Assembly: GCF_039596395.1 (NCBI RefSeq)
Contig: NZ_JBCNJT010000004.1
Span: 344,088-408,087 of the forward strand
Source of the DNA: Fluviicola sp.
GTDB taxonomy: Bacteria > Bacteroidota > Bacteroidia > Flavobacteriales_D > Crocinitomicaceae
Direction of reading: 5' to 3'
DNA: 64,000 nt
How positions within the stretch are numbered: position 1 is the first letter of the stretch; the number at the start of each line of letters is the position of its first letter. Of this stretch, positions 25,565 to 34,337 are shown one piece after another. The notes beneath the pieces were generated by a model that did no database searches, was not told where the DNA came from, and saw only the letters and a list, made by a program, of their open reading frames with translations. The position numbers and the translations under genes were made by a program.

Positions 25565-26701
25565 CTACGATTTAAACCACACGCTGATCATAACATATGA
25601 TTTCACGGGTCTGCTTTTAAATTTTGCCGGGATCCAATCCGGCATTAATTTGACCACGCGGATTGCTTCCTGGTCACACTCTTTGCAATCGGGGAAATGT
25701 TTTACAACCCGGATATCTGAAATACTGCCGGTTTCGGAAATTACGCACCTCAACATTACGCGATCTTCAAGAGCTTTTTCTTTGATCTTTTCAGGATAAC
25801 GCAAGTTCGTAGAGATAAACTCCTTCATTCTTTTCCATCCGCCGGGAAAATCCGCATATTCCTCCACGTCTGTTTCCTCATAAATTCTGGATTCCGGTTC
25901 AGCAGGACCTACTTCATCATACCGTTCCGCCAGTTCAGAATGGTTATTTTTCAACGCTTCCTCTATCGTTTCATATTGCGGCGGTGGAAATGCATCATAG
26001 AAGACTTTCCGGTACGCTTCCGGGAAACCTTTGGGCCCTTTGGCAATGTAATTGCTACGCAGCTCATCCAGTTTGTCATGCAGTTTTCCTCCTTTCGTCC
26101 TTACTTCGTCGGCTAACAATTGATAAATATGTGACAATGAATCCAATTTGGGGGAGAAAAAGGCAAATTCCCGGATACTTCGTTCCATCTGGTCCTGTTT
26201 CACTGCATTCATTTTAGCATAATGGCGATATTCGTCCAACTTTTCGCTCAACAACGGATTCAACTCTTTAAGCTTAAAAGCCTTATCAACAAAAAAGAAA
26301 GGGCTTACTTTTTCAAATGCTACTTTTTTGTCAGAGGTCTTTTTCAGCGGTGCAATAACATCCCGATGCTTCGGAAATCCATCCTCTTTTTGAGGATAAT
26401 TACCAATCACAGATTCGGAACTCACTCCAAGGCCTTTTAATTGATTATCTACTTGCAAAAAGTCATCCCATAAATTTCGAACTTCCTGTTCTTCCATTGA
26501 AACAGTCCTGATCTTTTTTCTCACCAGGTCTCGAATGGAATCGTATTCCACTTCCGACTTCGTGAATACCAGGTAAGCAGAATCCTGCTTTTGTTCTTCC
26601 TCAGCGAGTTCAGCCAACAATTTTTTGTTCAGCTTTTTCGCGGATTGACCGAAAGTGTGTACACTTCCAAGAAGAAACATTAAAAAAACGAGTGATCTCA
26701 T
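25565..26701 (-). CDS. Secreted TonB-C-domain protein (tandem copy 4)
   Basis: The 378-residue protein is last in a four-gene tandem. It has a cleavable signal peptide (cleavage near HTFGQ-S) instead of an inner-membrane anchor, a charged helical middle (about 25-245) and a TonB C-terminal domain (about 285-378) beginning DFPGGWKRMKEFISTNLRYP. The domain contains the CxxC turn PDCKECDQEAIRVV and the end LMPDWIPAKF. A motif shared with two neighbours, KGPKGFPEAY, lies about residue 215. Without an anchor it should be periplasmic and could not be driven by ExbBD in the usual way. A TonB-C fold used for protein contact is inferred. Confidence 0.75.
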   Translation of the reverse strand: MRSLVFLMFLLGSVHTFGQSAKKLNKKLLAELAEEEQKQDSAYLVFTKSEVEYDSIRDLVRKKIRTVSMEEQEVRNLWDDFLQVDNQLKGLGVSSESVIGNYPQKEDGFPKHRDVIAPLKKTSDKKVAFEKVSPFFFVDKAFKLKELNPLLSEKLDEYRHYAKMNAVKQDQMERSIREFAFFSPKLDSLSHIYQLLADEVRTKGGKLHDKLDELRSNYIAKGPKGFPEAYRKVFYDAFPPPQYETIEEALKNNHSELAERYDEVGPAEPESRIYEETDVEEYADFPGGWKRMKEFISTNLRYPEKIKEKALEDRVMLRCVISETGSISDIRVVKHFPDCKECDQEAIRVVKLMPDWIPAKFKSRPVKSYVMISVWFKS

Positions 26702-26704
26702 AAC

Positions 26705-27832
26705 TTATAATTCAAAGTTTACGGGCAAGCGCATATACGATCTTACGGCTTTTCCCTGATGTTTTGCGGGAGTCCAATTCGGCATGCTATTGATTAAGCG
26801 AACGGCCTCTTCGCCACATTCCGGGCACCCGGGAATTCCTCTTAAGACTTCAATGGCGGAAATTTCTCCTTTCACGGAAACTACAAACTTCATTACTACT
26901 TTCCCGAAAACAATTCCTTCCCTTACGCTGACCGGGTATTCCAGGTTTTTGGCAATGAATTGGTCCAATGCTTCTTTTCCACCCGGGAACTCAGCAGGAT
27001 CTTCTGTCCACTCAAAAATCTCCGGATCATTGTGCTCAACTACCATATCCGGCGGGTATTCTTTAATCACTTCCTGAATGGTGGCATTATTCGCTATGGA
27101 TTCTGGCCTTGTGGGAATAAACCCCGGGAAAACTTCCGGGAAAACCAAAAAGTAAGCTTCCGGGAAACCTGCAGGCCCTTTCTTCCGGAATTTGTCTTCC
27201 TCCTGGTTCAACCGGTCCTGTAATTTCCAACTGTCTGAAGTGAGATCATTTGCAAGTGAAGTGTAAACCCGCGTCACGGAATCCTCAAACATCAAAAAAG
27301 CTTTGATTCGCGCTGCAGTTGCTTTCATTTCTTCCAGTCGAATTGCATTTGAAAGCGAATAACGTTTGTATTCTTCCAATTTCTTTTTCAACACCTTATT
27401 CTGCTCCTTCACGCTCAGATCACCCATATCCGTCTTTTCCGGCACTTTCTCAAATACAAACGTGGTGGCAAGTGTGCTTTTAAGTGGTTCCATGAACAAA
27501 TAAGGAACAGGAGATTCACCCGGTTTGAAACTATGGAGCAGCGGCGGAACTTCTGCCTGTAATTGCTCTACCTGGTAAAGAAGTCCGGAATAGGTGGTGA
27601 AACGGTCCAATACTTTTTTCGCACCGTTCTCCAAAGAGAGGATCTTACTATTGGCCAGCATTTTAACCGAATCAAATTCAGCCCTTGACTTGCTGAAAAC
27701 AGCGATTGCTTCTTCCTGTTTTTGGTATTCCAATGCACAATCCGCTGTAAGTAACCTGCGTTGTTTTTTCGGTAATTGCGCGGAAACAGTAAAACTTCCG
27801 ATAATAAGCAGTGAAAAGAATAGTGATTTCAT
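26705..27832 (-). CDS. Secreted TonB-C-domain protein (tandem copy 3)
   Basis: A 375-residue paralogue of its neighbours: signal peptide (MKSLFFSLLIIGSFTVSAQ), helical charged middle, the shared motif KKGPAGFPEAYFLVFPEVFP (about 214-233), then a TonB C-terminal domain (about 280-375, EFPGGKEALDQFIAKNLEYP) with PGCPECGEEAVRLI and SMPNWTPAKHQ. The gap to the next gene is 3 nt, as in the other junctions. It has no membrane anchor after signal cleavage. Its mid region contains a lone cysteine (LTADCALEY) that the other copies lack. Confidence 0.75.
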   Translation of the reverse strand: MKSLFFSLLIIGSFTVSAQLPKKQRRLLTADCALEYQKQEEAIAVFSKSRAEFDSVKMLANSKILSLENGAKKVLDRFTTYSGLLYQVEQLQAEVPPLLHSFKPGESPVPYLFMEPLKSTLATTFVFEKVPEKTDMGDLSVKEQNKVLKKKLEEYKRYSLSNAIRLEEMKATAARIKAFLMFEDSVTRVYTSLANDLTSDSWKLQDRLNQEEDKFRKKGPAGFPEAYFLVFPEVFPGFIPTRPESIANNATIQEVIKEYPPDMVVEHNDPEIFEWTEDPAEFPGGKEALDQFIAKNLEYPVSVREGIVFGKVVMKFVVSVKGEISAIEVLRGIPGCPECGEEAVRLINSMPNWTPAKHQGKAVRSYMRLPVNFEL

Positions 27833-27835
27833 GTG

Positions 27836-28978
27836 CTATTGTCTAAATGTGACAGGTAAATAAGCATACGAATGTACGTTTTTTCCATCTTTCTTGGCAG
27901 GAATCCAATCCGGCATGGACTTGACCAACCTTTTGGCCTCTTCATCACATTCCGGACAATCCGGAACTCCCCTCTTCAGTACCACATCTGAAATCTTGCC
28001 ACTCTTAGACACCACAAATTTCAGGAACGTTTTTCCGTAAAGCCCTTTTTCCAAAGCGCCGGCCGGATACACTAATTTTTCGTCCAGGTATTTTTTTAAT
28101 TCACCCGTCCCACCCGGAAACGAAGCCACTTCATCCACAATATCATAAATCCTCAGATCGAGTTCTTCTACCACAATCGGAACCTCTTTGGATTCCCATG
28201 CAGTAATCTGTGATGGATACCCTGTTTCATCACCAGGCTTCCTATCGTGCACTTCGTGTATAACAGGGTGCACATCCGGGAAAACATAGCTATAAGCATC
28301 CGGAAAACCCTTTGGTCCTTTTGCCCGATAATTTTCACGTGCGGTATATATGCGCTTTTCCAGCAAGGCTGCTTTCTCCTCCAAGGCCAAACTCAATGCG
28401 TCATACACTCTGGCTAATGAATCTACCTGCGGGCGAATAGCTTCTATTTCCCGGATATCATTGAGTTGATCCTGAAAATAAATCCGGTTATACGCCGCAT
28501 AAGTTTGGTACTTCTTAATTTTCTCCTTTAACACCTCGTTCTGCTCCTTCAATTTCAATCCTTTCCAATCCGTATCCTCTTCAGATACATCCAGGAACTT
28601 CACGGGATTTTCTGAAGCTAAAAGTAAGTGTGTTTTGATGACTGAGTATTTGGGATGTGAATCAAAATCGGGATCATCAGGAAAGACGTCTTTAGTATCT
28701 ATTTCCAACTCTTTCAATGTTCGTAATGATCCGCGAATGGAAGAACGCAACTCCTTTAATTTCTGATTTCTCTCAAACAAGGAATCTTTGATGTATTGCT
28801 CCAGTTCTTTTTCAGTTCGTTGAAACCTCGTTTTCTCTTTTGAAAATTCCCCAAACGCAGAATCCTGCTTTTCCTGTTCGGCAACCAATTCAGTCCGCAG
28901 TTGTAGATTCAGCTTTTTGGCAGATTGGCCAAAAGTGAATGAACTCGTTACAAGGATAAAAAAAAGCAGAATTCTCAT
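27836..28978 (-). CDS. Secreted TonB-C-domain protein (tandem copy 2)
   Basis: A 380-residue member of the tandem: signal peptide ending TFGQ-S, long charged helices (about 25-225), the shared motif KGPKGFPDAYSYVFPDVHP (about 219-237) and a TonB C-terminal domain (about 285-380, SFPGGTGELKKYLDEKLVYP) with PDCPECDEEAKRLV and SMPDWIPAKKD. The N-terminal QSAKKLNLQLRTEL is nearly the same as in copy 4 (QSAKKLNKKLLAEL), so the genes arose by duplication along their whole length. Confidence 0.75.
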   Translation of the reverse strand: MRILLFFILVTSSFTFGQSAKKLNLQLRTELVAEQEKQDSAFGEFSKEKTRFQRTEKELEQYIKDSLFERNQKLKELRSSIRGSLRTLKELEIDTKDVFPDDPDFDSHPKYSVIKTHLLLASENPVKFLDVSEEDTDWKGLKLKEQNEVLKEKIKKYQTYAAYNRIYFQDQLNDIREIEAIRPQVDSLARVYDALSLALEEKAALLEKRIYTARENYRAKGPKGFPDAYSYVFPDVHPVIHEVHDRKPGDETGYPSQITAWESKEVPIVVEELDLRIYDIVDEVASFPGGTGELKKYLDEKLVYPAGALEKGLYGKTFLKFVVSKSGKISDVVLKRGVPDCPECDEEAKRLVKSMPDWIPAKKDGKNVHSYAYLPVTFRQ

Positions 28979-28981
28979 AGC

Positions 28982-30175
28982 TTATAATTTAAATACGATC
29001 GGAAGATTGCAGTAGGAATTCACCGCTTTACCATTGTTCTTTCCCGGAATCCATTTCGGCATGGTCGTCACCACACGAATTGCTTCCCGATCGCATTCCT
29101 TGCAGTCAGGAATTCCTCTCATAACTTTCACATTAGAAATAGCTCCCTGCTCTGAAACAACGAACTTCAGATATACTTTCCCGGAGATTCCGGCATCTTT
29201 GGCAACCTGCGGATAAACCAGTTTTTCCTCCAGGTATTTTACAAATGCTTCACGGCCACCGGGAAAAGATGCGGGTTCATCAACCACGTTAAAAATTTCT
29301 GGCTCTTGCTTTACAAAATACTCAACCGCCGTAGGAGGTGGGGGCGGAGGCGGCATCAAATCTGATTCAAAACCGGAATTCTCATTAAACCCTGTTATAG
29401 AAGGGACATCTTCAGTAATTACCGGAGGAGCAAATCGAATTGTTTTTCCTTTCTTATTCTTCTTCGGAGCCGTTTTCATGGCCATTTCTTTCTTTGCATT
29501 TTCCGCAGCAATTTCTTCCAACCTTTTTTTCTCCTCCAGTTCCACGCATTTTGAACGCAACAGTCCATATTTTATCCCTAATAAATGGGTATTCCTGGTG
29601 AGCGTCACATTCTCCGCTTCCATTTTCCGGACTATGCTATTGAGTTTCAAGGTTAATTCCTCATAACTGCGGAGAATTTGCCCCTTACTTTCAATAACGG
29701 TAGTATATTCCTGGTTTTTTTGAGCCAGGCGTTCATTCTGTACCTTTAACTTCTCCTTTGAAAAATCTTCAATGGGGGTGACAGTTGCCGGTTTCAGAGT
29801 TGGTTTGCATTCTCCTATTTCTTTCAGATAATCGACATCCTCGTAAGTTCCATAGATGGTATTCAATTCATCCTGGCGAACAAGTGTGGCCGGATCGAAC
29901 TTTAGATCTGTCAATTTTTTCTGAAAATCGACAATGTCAGTTTTGAATCCCTGGAAATCCTGGCGCAATCCGTACAAGCTACTTGCGGTTCTGGAAGAGG
30001 ATGTAATCAAATCCATCAACTTCTTTCGATTTTGATTGATAATCCGGTTCAGGGAATCATTCTTTTGCACTAATTGCGCATGTGTTTTCAGAAGGCTCCT
30101 GTTCAATGCTTTTTTAGATTGCGAAAAGCCAGGCAATGCAACAAGGGAAAGAAAAAGAAATAAAGCGATTTTCAT
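28982..30175 (-). CDS. Secreted TonB-C-domain protein (tandem copy 1, first gene)
   Basis: The 397-residue first gene of the tandem has a signal peptide (ALPGFSQ-S), heptad-rich coiled-coil helices (about 25-215), a lysine-rich stretch (KKEMAMKTAPKKNKKGK) and a polyproline run (MPPPPPPPTAV, about 275). The TonB C-terminal domain (about 300-397) reads SFPGGREAFVKYLEEKLVYP, then PDCKECDREAIRVV and TMPKWIPGKN. It lacks the GFPxAY motif and is the closest of the four to the anchored TonB at 34977. A near-consensus -7 box (TAATTTGG) lies about 20 nt upstream. Confidence 0.75.
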   Translation of the reverse strand: MKIALFLFLSLVALPGFSQSKKALNRSLLKTHAQLVQKNDSLNRIINQNRKKLMDLITSSSRTASSLYGLRQDFQGFKTDIVDFQKKLTDLKFDPATLVRQDELNTIYGTYEDVDYLKEIGECKPTLKPATVTPIEDFSKEKLKVQNERLAQKNQEYTTVIESKGQILRSYEELTLKLNSIVRKMEAENVTLTRNTHLLGIKYGLLRSKCVELEEKKRLEEIAAENAKKEMAMKTAPKKNKKGKTIRFAPPVITEDVPSITGFNENSGFESDLMPPPPPPPTAVEYFVKQEPEIFNVVDEPASFPGGREAFVKYLEEKLVYPQVAKDAGISGKVYLKFVVSEQGAISNVKVMRGIPDCKECDREAIRVVTTMPKWIPGKNNGKAVNSYCNLPIVFKL

Positions 30176-30243
30176 GGTGTTTAAATTTCAGGCACCAAAT
30201 TACAGAAATTCATATTAATCAACCGGTTATCCTGAAAAATAAA

Positions 30244-30266
30244 AAGGGTGCGATAATCGCACCCTT
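30244..30266 (-). terminator. Terminator of paaZ
   Basis: AAGGGTGCGA and TCGCACCCTT form a perfect 10-bp stem with a 3-base loop; on the minus strand a T-run (TTTTTATTTTT) follows. Confidence 0.8.
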
Positions 30267-30284
30267 ACCTTATGAAATATATTA

Positions 30285-32360
30285 TTAACTGATTGTCTGA
30301 TCCAATTTTTTCACCATGGTCAAAATCGTTGCAATTCCTACCAATGGTTCATCGGTATCGTCCAGCATTTCGACCAGCCACTTCACTACTCCGCGCTGGA
30401 TATGTGTTTTCGGATCGTCTTCTTTCGGAGTCACATCGGTGCTCACTTTTTCCTTGCAGGTAAATCGAATGTGGATATTCGCTCCCGGATAAACCGGCTT
30501 GGTAAAACGCAATTCATCGATCCCGTAATTCAGCAATACCGGGTTGATCTCGTAGCTGTCAACAAATAACCCGGCTGCAATGCTCATGATCAGGTATCCG
30601 TGTGCCACCTGCTGATCGAACATGGTTCCGGTAAAATTCGTTTCTCTTTTGTGGGCGTAGAAATTATCGCCGCTCAAAGCTGCAAACGCATCGATATCTT
30701 CGGCTGTGATTAAACGGCTGTCTGTGATCAACTGATCTCCGACTTCCAGTTCTTCGTAATGTTTTTTGAACGGGTGAACGGAACCGATTTTTCCTTTAGC
30801 GCCCTGTTGGTATTGCTGGGTAATTTCGGTAATGGTTGTCGGATGTCCCTGGATAGCCGTACGCTGCAAATAATGCATGATTCCGCGCTTTCCACCCATT
30901 TCTTCTCCACCTCCTGCTCTACCCGGTCCGCCATGAGTCAATAATGGCATCGGAGAACCGTGGCCCGTGCTTTCTTTCGCACAATCCTTGTTCAGAACCA
31001 AAATACGCCCGTTTACAGAAGCAGCTTCTACTACAAACTCGCGTGCTTCTTTATCGTCAGCAGTAACAATGGAAGTCACCAATGAACCTTTCCCCAATTT
31101 GGTCAATTCAATCGCTTCATCCAGGTTTTTATAAGGCATGATTGTTGAAACCGGCCCGAAAGCTTCCACATTGTGCACATCCTGCTTATCGAACGGAGAA
31201 TCGTTCAGGAACAGGATCGGGGAAAAGAATGCTCCTTTGTCCTTATCCGCACCAACCACATCGAACTGGTCCAAATCCCCGTAAACGATCTGTTGTGATT
31301 TTGCCAGTAACTCCACATTCTCCCGAACGCGGTCTACCTGTGTTCTGTTGATCAAAGCTCCCATGCGCACTCCTTCCACCTTAGGATCACCAATGGTTGT
31401 AGATGCCAAACGGGCTGCAACTCCTTTTTGTACGTCTTCCAGGAAATTCTCCGGAACCAGGATACGACGTACAGCCGTACATTTCTGACCCGCCTTGATC
31501 GTAATCTCTCTAGTAACTTCCTTCACGAAAATGTCGAACTCTTCCGTTCCCGGAGCAGCTTTTTCACCCAGCACCATGGCATTCAGGGAATCTGCTTCCA
31601 GGTTGAACGGTACAGACTCTTCGATCAAACGCGGATGCGCCTTTAGTTTTCTACCTGTAAAAGCACTTCCTGTAAAAGTTACGACATCCTGGTTGGTAAC
31701 GTGGTCGATAATTCCGCGGCCAAAGCCCGAAACCAATTGCAATGCACCTTCCGGCAGGATTTTTGAATCAATGATATCCTTCACCATCACTTCTGTCAGG
31801 TAGCTGGTAAACTCCGAAGGTTTCACGATTGCAGGAACACCCGCCATCAAATTCACGGCGATTTTTTCCAGCATTCCCCAAATCGGGAAGTTGAACGCAT
31901 TGATGTGAATAGCAACCCCTTGTTTCGGCACCATGATATGATGCCCGATAAACGATCCGTTCTTGGATAGAGGCGCAGCATTTCCATCTACATAATAAGG
32001 AAGATCCGGAAACTGCCTTCTCAAAGACGCGTTCGCAAATAAATTCCCGATACCACCTTCGATATCGATCCAGGAATCCACTTTCGTAGCACCTGTCCAG
32101 GCAGAAACTTCGTAATAGGTTTTCTTGCGTTCCATTAAGAACAAAGCCAGGGCTTTCAGCATACGGCCGCGCTCCTGGAAAGTCATTTTACGCAATTGCT
32201 TTCCACCGACCGTTCTTCCGTAATTCAGCGCCGCTTCGTAATCCAGTCCGGCACTTGAAACCGAGCCGATCTGGTCTCCGGTAATGGCGTTGTAAATCTT
32301 TTGTTCTTCCCCTTCGCCGGCAACCCACTGGCCGCATATATAATTCTTTACTTGTATCAT
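30285..32360 (-). CDS. paaZ: PaaZ bifunctional aldehyde dehydrogenase/enoyl-CoA hydratase
   Basis: PaaZ opens the oxepin-CoA ring and oxidises the resulting aldehyde in phenylacetate breakdown. The 691 residues match the fused family: an aldehyde dehydrogenase domain (about 1-520) with catalytic Cys294 (AGQKCTAVRR) and Glu255 (NLEADSLN), and a MaoC-type hot-dog hydratase (about 540-685, SGDNFYAHKRETNFTG). These positions agree closely with those of the known enzyme. No other paa gene lies in the window, so here it may work on a different CoA-aldehyde or with distant genes. A promoter lies at 32388-32420. Confidence 0.93.
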   Translation of the reverse strand: MIQVKNYICGQWVAGEGEEQKIYNAITGDQIGSVSSAGLDYEAALNYGRTVGGKQLRKMTFQERGRMLKALALFLMERKKTYYEVSAWTGATKVDSWIDIEGGIGNLFANASLRRQFPDLPYYVDGNAAPLSKNGSFIGHHIMVPKQGVAIHINAFNFPIWGMLEKIAVNLMAGVPAIVKPSEFTSYLTEVMVKDIIDSKILPEGALQLVSGFGRGIIDHVTNQDVVTFTGSAFTGRKLKAHPRLIEESVPFNLEADSLNAMVLGEKAAPGTEEFDIFVKEVTREITIKAGQKCTAVRRILVPENFLEDVQKGVAARLASTTIGDPKVEGVRMGALINRTQVDRVRENVELLAKSQQIVYGDLDQFDVVGADKDKGAFFSPILFLNDSPFDKQDVHNVEAFGPVSTIMPYKNLDEAIELTKLGKGSLVTSIVTADDKEAREFVVEAASVNGRILVLNKDCAKESTGHGSPMPLLTHGGPGRAGGGEEMGGKRGIMHYLQRTAIQGHPTTITEITQQYQQGAKGKIGSVHPFKKHYEELEVGDQLITDSRLITAEDIDAFAALSGDNFYAHKRETNFTGTMFDQQVAHGYLIMSIAAGLFVDSYEINPVLLNYGIDELRFTKPVYPGANIHIRFTCKEKVSTDVTPKEDDPKTHIQRGVVKWLVEMLDDTDEPLVGIATILTMVKKLDQTIS

Positions 32361-32387
32361 CTTGATCTGATCTGAAAAATTTCATTT

Positions 32388-32420
32388 CAAATATACAACA
32401 CTCCTTCAGGACGGTTGCAA
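32388..32420 (-). promoter_or_regulatory. Promoter of paaZ
   Basis: Minus-strand TTG (32420-32418), a 22-bp spacer and TATATTTG (32395-32388); the leader to the ATG is about 27 nt. Confidence 0.5.
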
Positions 32421-32733
32421 AATGCGGTAATTTCTTTAAAAGAAGTGAGAAGTAAGGGCGTAAAATTTTACGCCCTTACTGATTGTACACACTTCTGACA
32501 GCGGCAGAGTTCTATCGAATATCCGGAACAATTTTTTAGTTCATTGAACCAAATTTTTCGTTGGTTGTACGGGAGCCTGAAGGTTAGAATGTTCACATTG
32601 TGTTAATGCAGGTTTGATTTTACCGTAACATTCCGCAAAACAGATCAGATTCTTTCGTTCAATTGATAATTAAGGTACTTAAAACGCATTTTGAAACATT
32701 TTGATAAAAAAGGCAACTCATTTCACTAAAAGG
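32421..32733. other. Divergent spacer between paaZ and exbB
   Basis: No gene seen. It contains the perfect 30-base palindrome at 32451-32480 and AT-rich sequence; promoters face outward at both ends. Confidence 0.5.
32451..32480. repeat. Perfect palindrome, GTAGGGGCG family (degenerate member)
   Basis: Fifteen bases (AGTAAGGGCGTAAAA) are followed at once by their reverse complement. The copies at 48018 and 57666 share the layout GTA-GG-GC-GAAAA. Here it lies between divergent genes, so it is not a terminator. Confidence 0.65.
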
Positions 32734-32767
32734 TTTGGAACTAATTAAAACCTTTTTAGTATGTTTG
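32734..32767 (+). promoter_or_regulatory. Promoter of the exbB operon
   Basis: TTTG (32734-32737), 22 bp, then TATGTTTG (32760-32767), matching TAnnTTTG. The leader to exbB is about 37 nt. Confidence 0.5.
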
Positions 32768-32806
32768 AGGCTTAAACATGTAAAAAGTTTCAATAAAGAC
32801 TAAATT

Positions 32807-33607
32807 ATGAGCAAGACAAAAACAGGAGGAGGTTTTTCATCATTAGTTGCCTCATTATCTATTGCAATTGCATTAGGAATTGGATTTCTGATCTATTATT
32901 TCATTTTAGGAGATCCTGCAAATTTCGTTAATGGTGATCCGAATGAACACCCGATTGACAACAACACGCTTGGTACTATCTACAAAGGAGGTATCATCGT
33001 ACCTTTCTTGATGGCGGTAAACATCATCGTAATTATTTTCTCTGTTGAGCGTTTCATCAGTATTTCCAAAACGAAAGGTCGTGGTAACATCAACACTTTC
33101 GTTGAAAGAATCAAATCTTTGATGGACTCGAATGATATTCAGGGTGCATTGGAAGAGTGCGACAAGCAAAAAGGATCTTTGGCTAACGTAATCCGCGCTG
33201 GATTAGAGAAGTACGAATCCGTACAGAAAGACCCTACTTTGGATAAAGAGCAAAAATCAGAGATCATCAAAGCAGAGATCGAAGAGGCAATTTCTTTGGA
33301 AGTTCCGATGATGTCTAAAAACTTGGTAATTATCTCTACGTGTGTATCTATCGGTACATTGATCGGTTTGATCGGAACGGTATTGGGGATGATCAAATCC
33401 TTCCAGGCGATGGGTGCTGGTACTCCTGATACAACTAAATTATCAATCGGTATCTCCGAGGCCTTGATCAACACGTTCTTTGGTATCTTCGCTTCTACAT
33501 TGGCTACAGTGATGTACAACTTCTTCAACACGAAGATTGATCAAATGACTCACGCAATGGATGAGGCTGGTTTTGCTATCGTTCAAAACTTTAACGCTAA
33601 CAATTAA
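32807..33607 (+). CDS. exbB: ExbB/TolQ/MotA-type proton channel protein
   Basis: The 266-residue inner-membrane protein has three helices: about 18-35, 60-85 (GGIIVPFLMAVNIIVIIF) and a long segment about 172-235 (LVIISTCVSIGTLIGLIGTVLGMIKSF), with a cytoplasmic loop between the first and the last two. GTVLGMIKSF with a following Gly-rich stretch is the ExbB/TolQ signature. With ExbD it uses proton flow to drive TonB, energising outer-membrane uptake. It leads the operon with two exbD genes and tonB. Confidence 0.93.
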   Translation: MSKTKTGGGFSSLVASLSIAIALGIGFLIYYFILGDPANFVNGDPNEHPIDNNTLGTIYKGGIIVPFLMAVNIIVIIFSVERFISISKTKGRGNINTFVERIKSLMDSNDIQGALEECDKQKGSLANVIRAGLEKYESVQKDPTLDKEQKSEIIKAEIEEAISLEVPMMSKNLVIISTCVSIGTLIGLIGTVLGMIKSFQAMGAGTPDTTKLSIGISEALINTFFGIFASTLATVMYNFFNTKIDQMTHAMDEAGFAIVQNFNANN

Positions 33608-33647
33608 TATTCATTCGTCTTCGGGCGAAGAAATAATATAAGTAAGA

Positions 33648-34331
33648 ATGGCTAAATTAAAATTACCTAAAGGTTCCCCTTCCATTGACATGACGCCAAT
33701 GGTTGACTTGGCCTTCCTTTTGGTTACATTCTTCATGCTAGCAGCCGACTTCCGTACAGACGAAGTTGTAAAAGTCGAAATCCCTTCTTCGATCGGGAAA
33801 GACGATATTCCTCAAAAGACCCTGGTAATGGTTACCGTGGACACGAAAGGAAGAGTCTTTTTCACTTGTTCCGGAGAAGAAGTTCGCAAAAAAGTCTTGA
33901 TGCAAATGATGGCAAAATACAAAGTGCCGTTGTCTGAAGAGAACATTACAACATTCACCAGATTGGAAGGAGGTTTTGGATGCAGCATGAGTGAGCTTCC
34001 GAAATACCTTTCGCTGAACAGTGACGAGCGCAAGAACTTACCGAATGCAACGATTCCGGTTGATACAACGAGAAACAACGAGTTGGCTGACTGGATCAAT
34101 TTTGCAAACCGTGAGATGCTTGACTACGGAAAAGCGAAGTTTGAAGAAGAAAATGCCAAACAAGGAAAAGGAGGAGTTCCTCTGAAACCGGAAGATTTCA
34201 AACCGAAATTCGTATTGAAGGCCGATATGGAAGCTGAATATGTGAAAGTAAAAACGGTGATCGAAGTATTCCGTAACCTGAAGTTGAACAATTTGAATTT
34301 CGTGACTTCCCAGGAAGCACAACAATTATAA
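33648..34331 (+). CDS. exbD: ExbD/TolR-type biopolymer transport protein (first)
   Basis: The 227-residue protein has a short cytoplasmic start, one membrane helix (about 17-37) with the proton-path aspartate in SIDMTPMVDLAFLLVTFFML, and a periplasmic part. It is longer than the usual 140 residues because of an insertion after the first half (about 75-160, containing an ACSGEE-like turn FTCSGEE). The tandem of two different ExbD proteins is typical of Bacteroidota. It follows exbB by 40 nt and precedes the second exbD by 6 nt. Confidence 0.92.
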   Translation: MAKLKLPKGSPSIDMTPMVDLAFLLVTFFMLAADFRTDEVVKVEIPSSIGKDDIPQKTLVMVTVDTKGRVFFTCSGEEVRKKVLMQMMAKYKVPLSEENITTFTRLEGGFGCSMSELPKYLSLNSDERKNLPNATIPVDTTRNNELADWINFANREMLDYGKAKFEEENAKQGKGGVPLKPEDFKPKFVLKADMEAEYVKVKTVIEVFRNLKLNNLNFVTSQEAQQL

Positions 34332-34337
34332 GAAGTT

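Noticed and set aside
25565..30175. Tandem TonB-like genes as an assembly duplication
   Set aside because: The four copies differ in length and sequence throughout, so they are old paralogues, not a duplicated contig segment.
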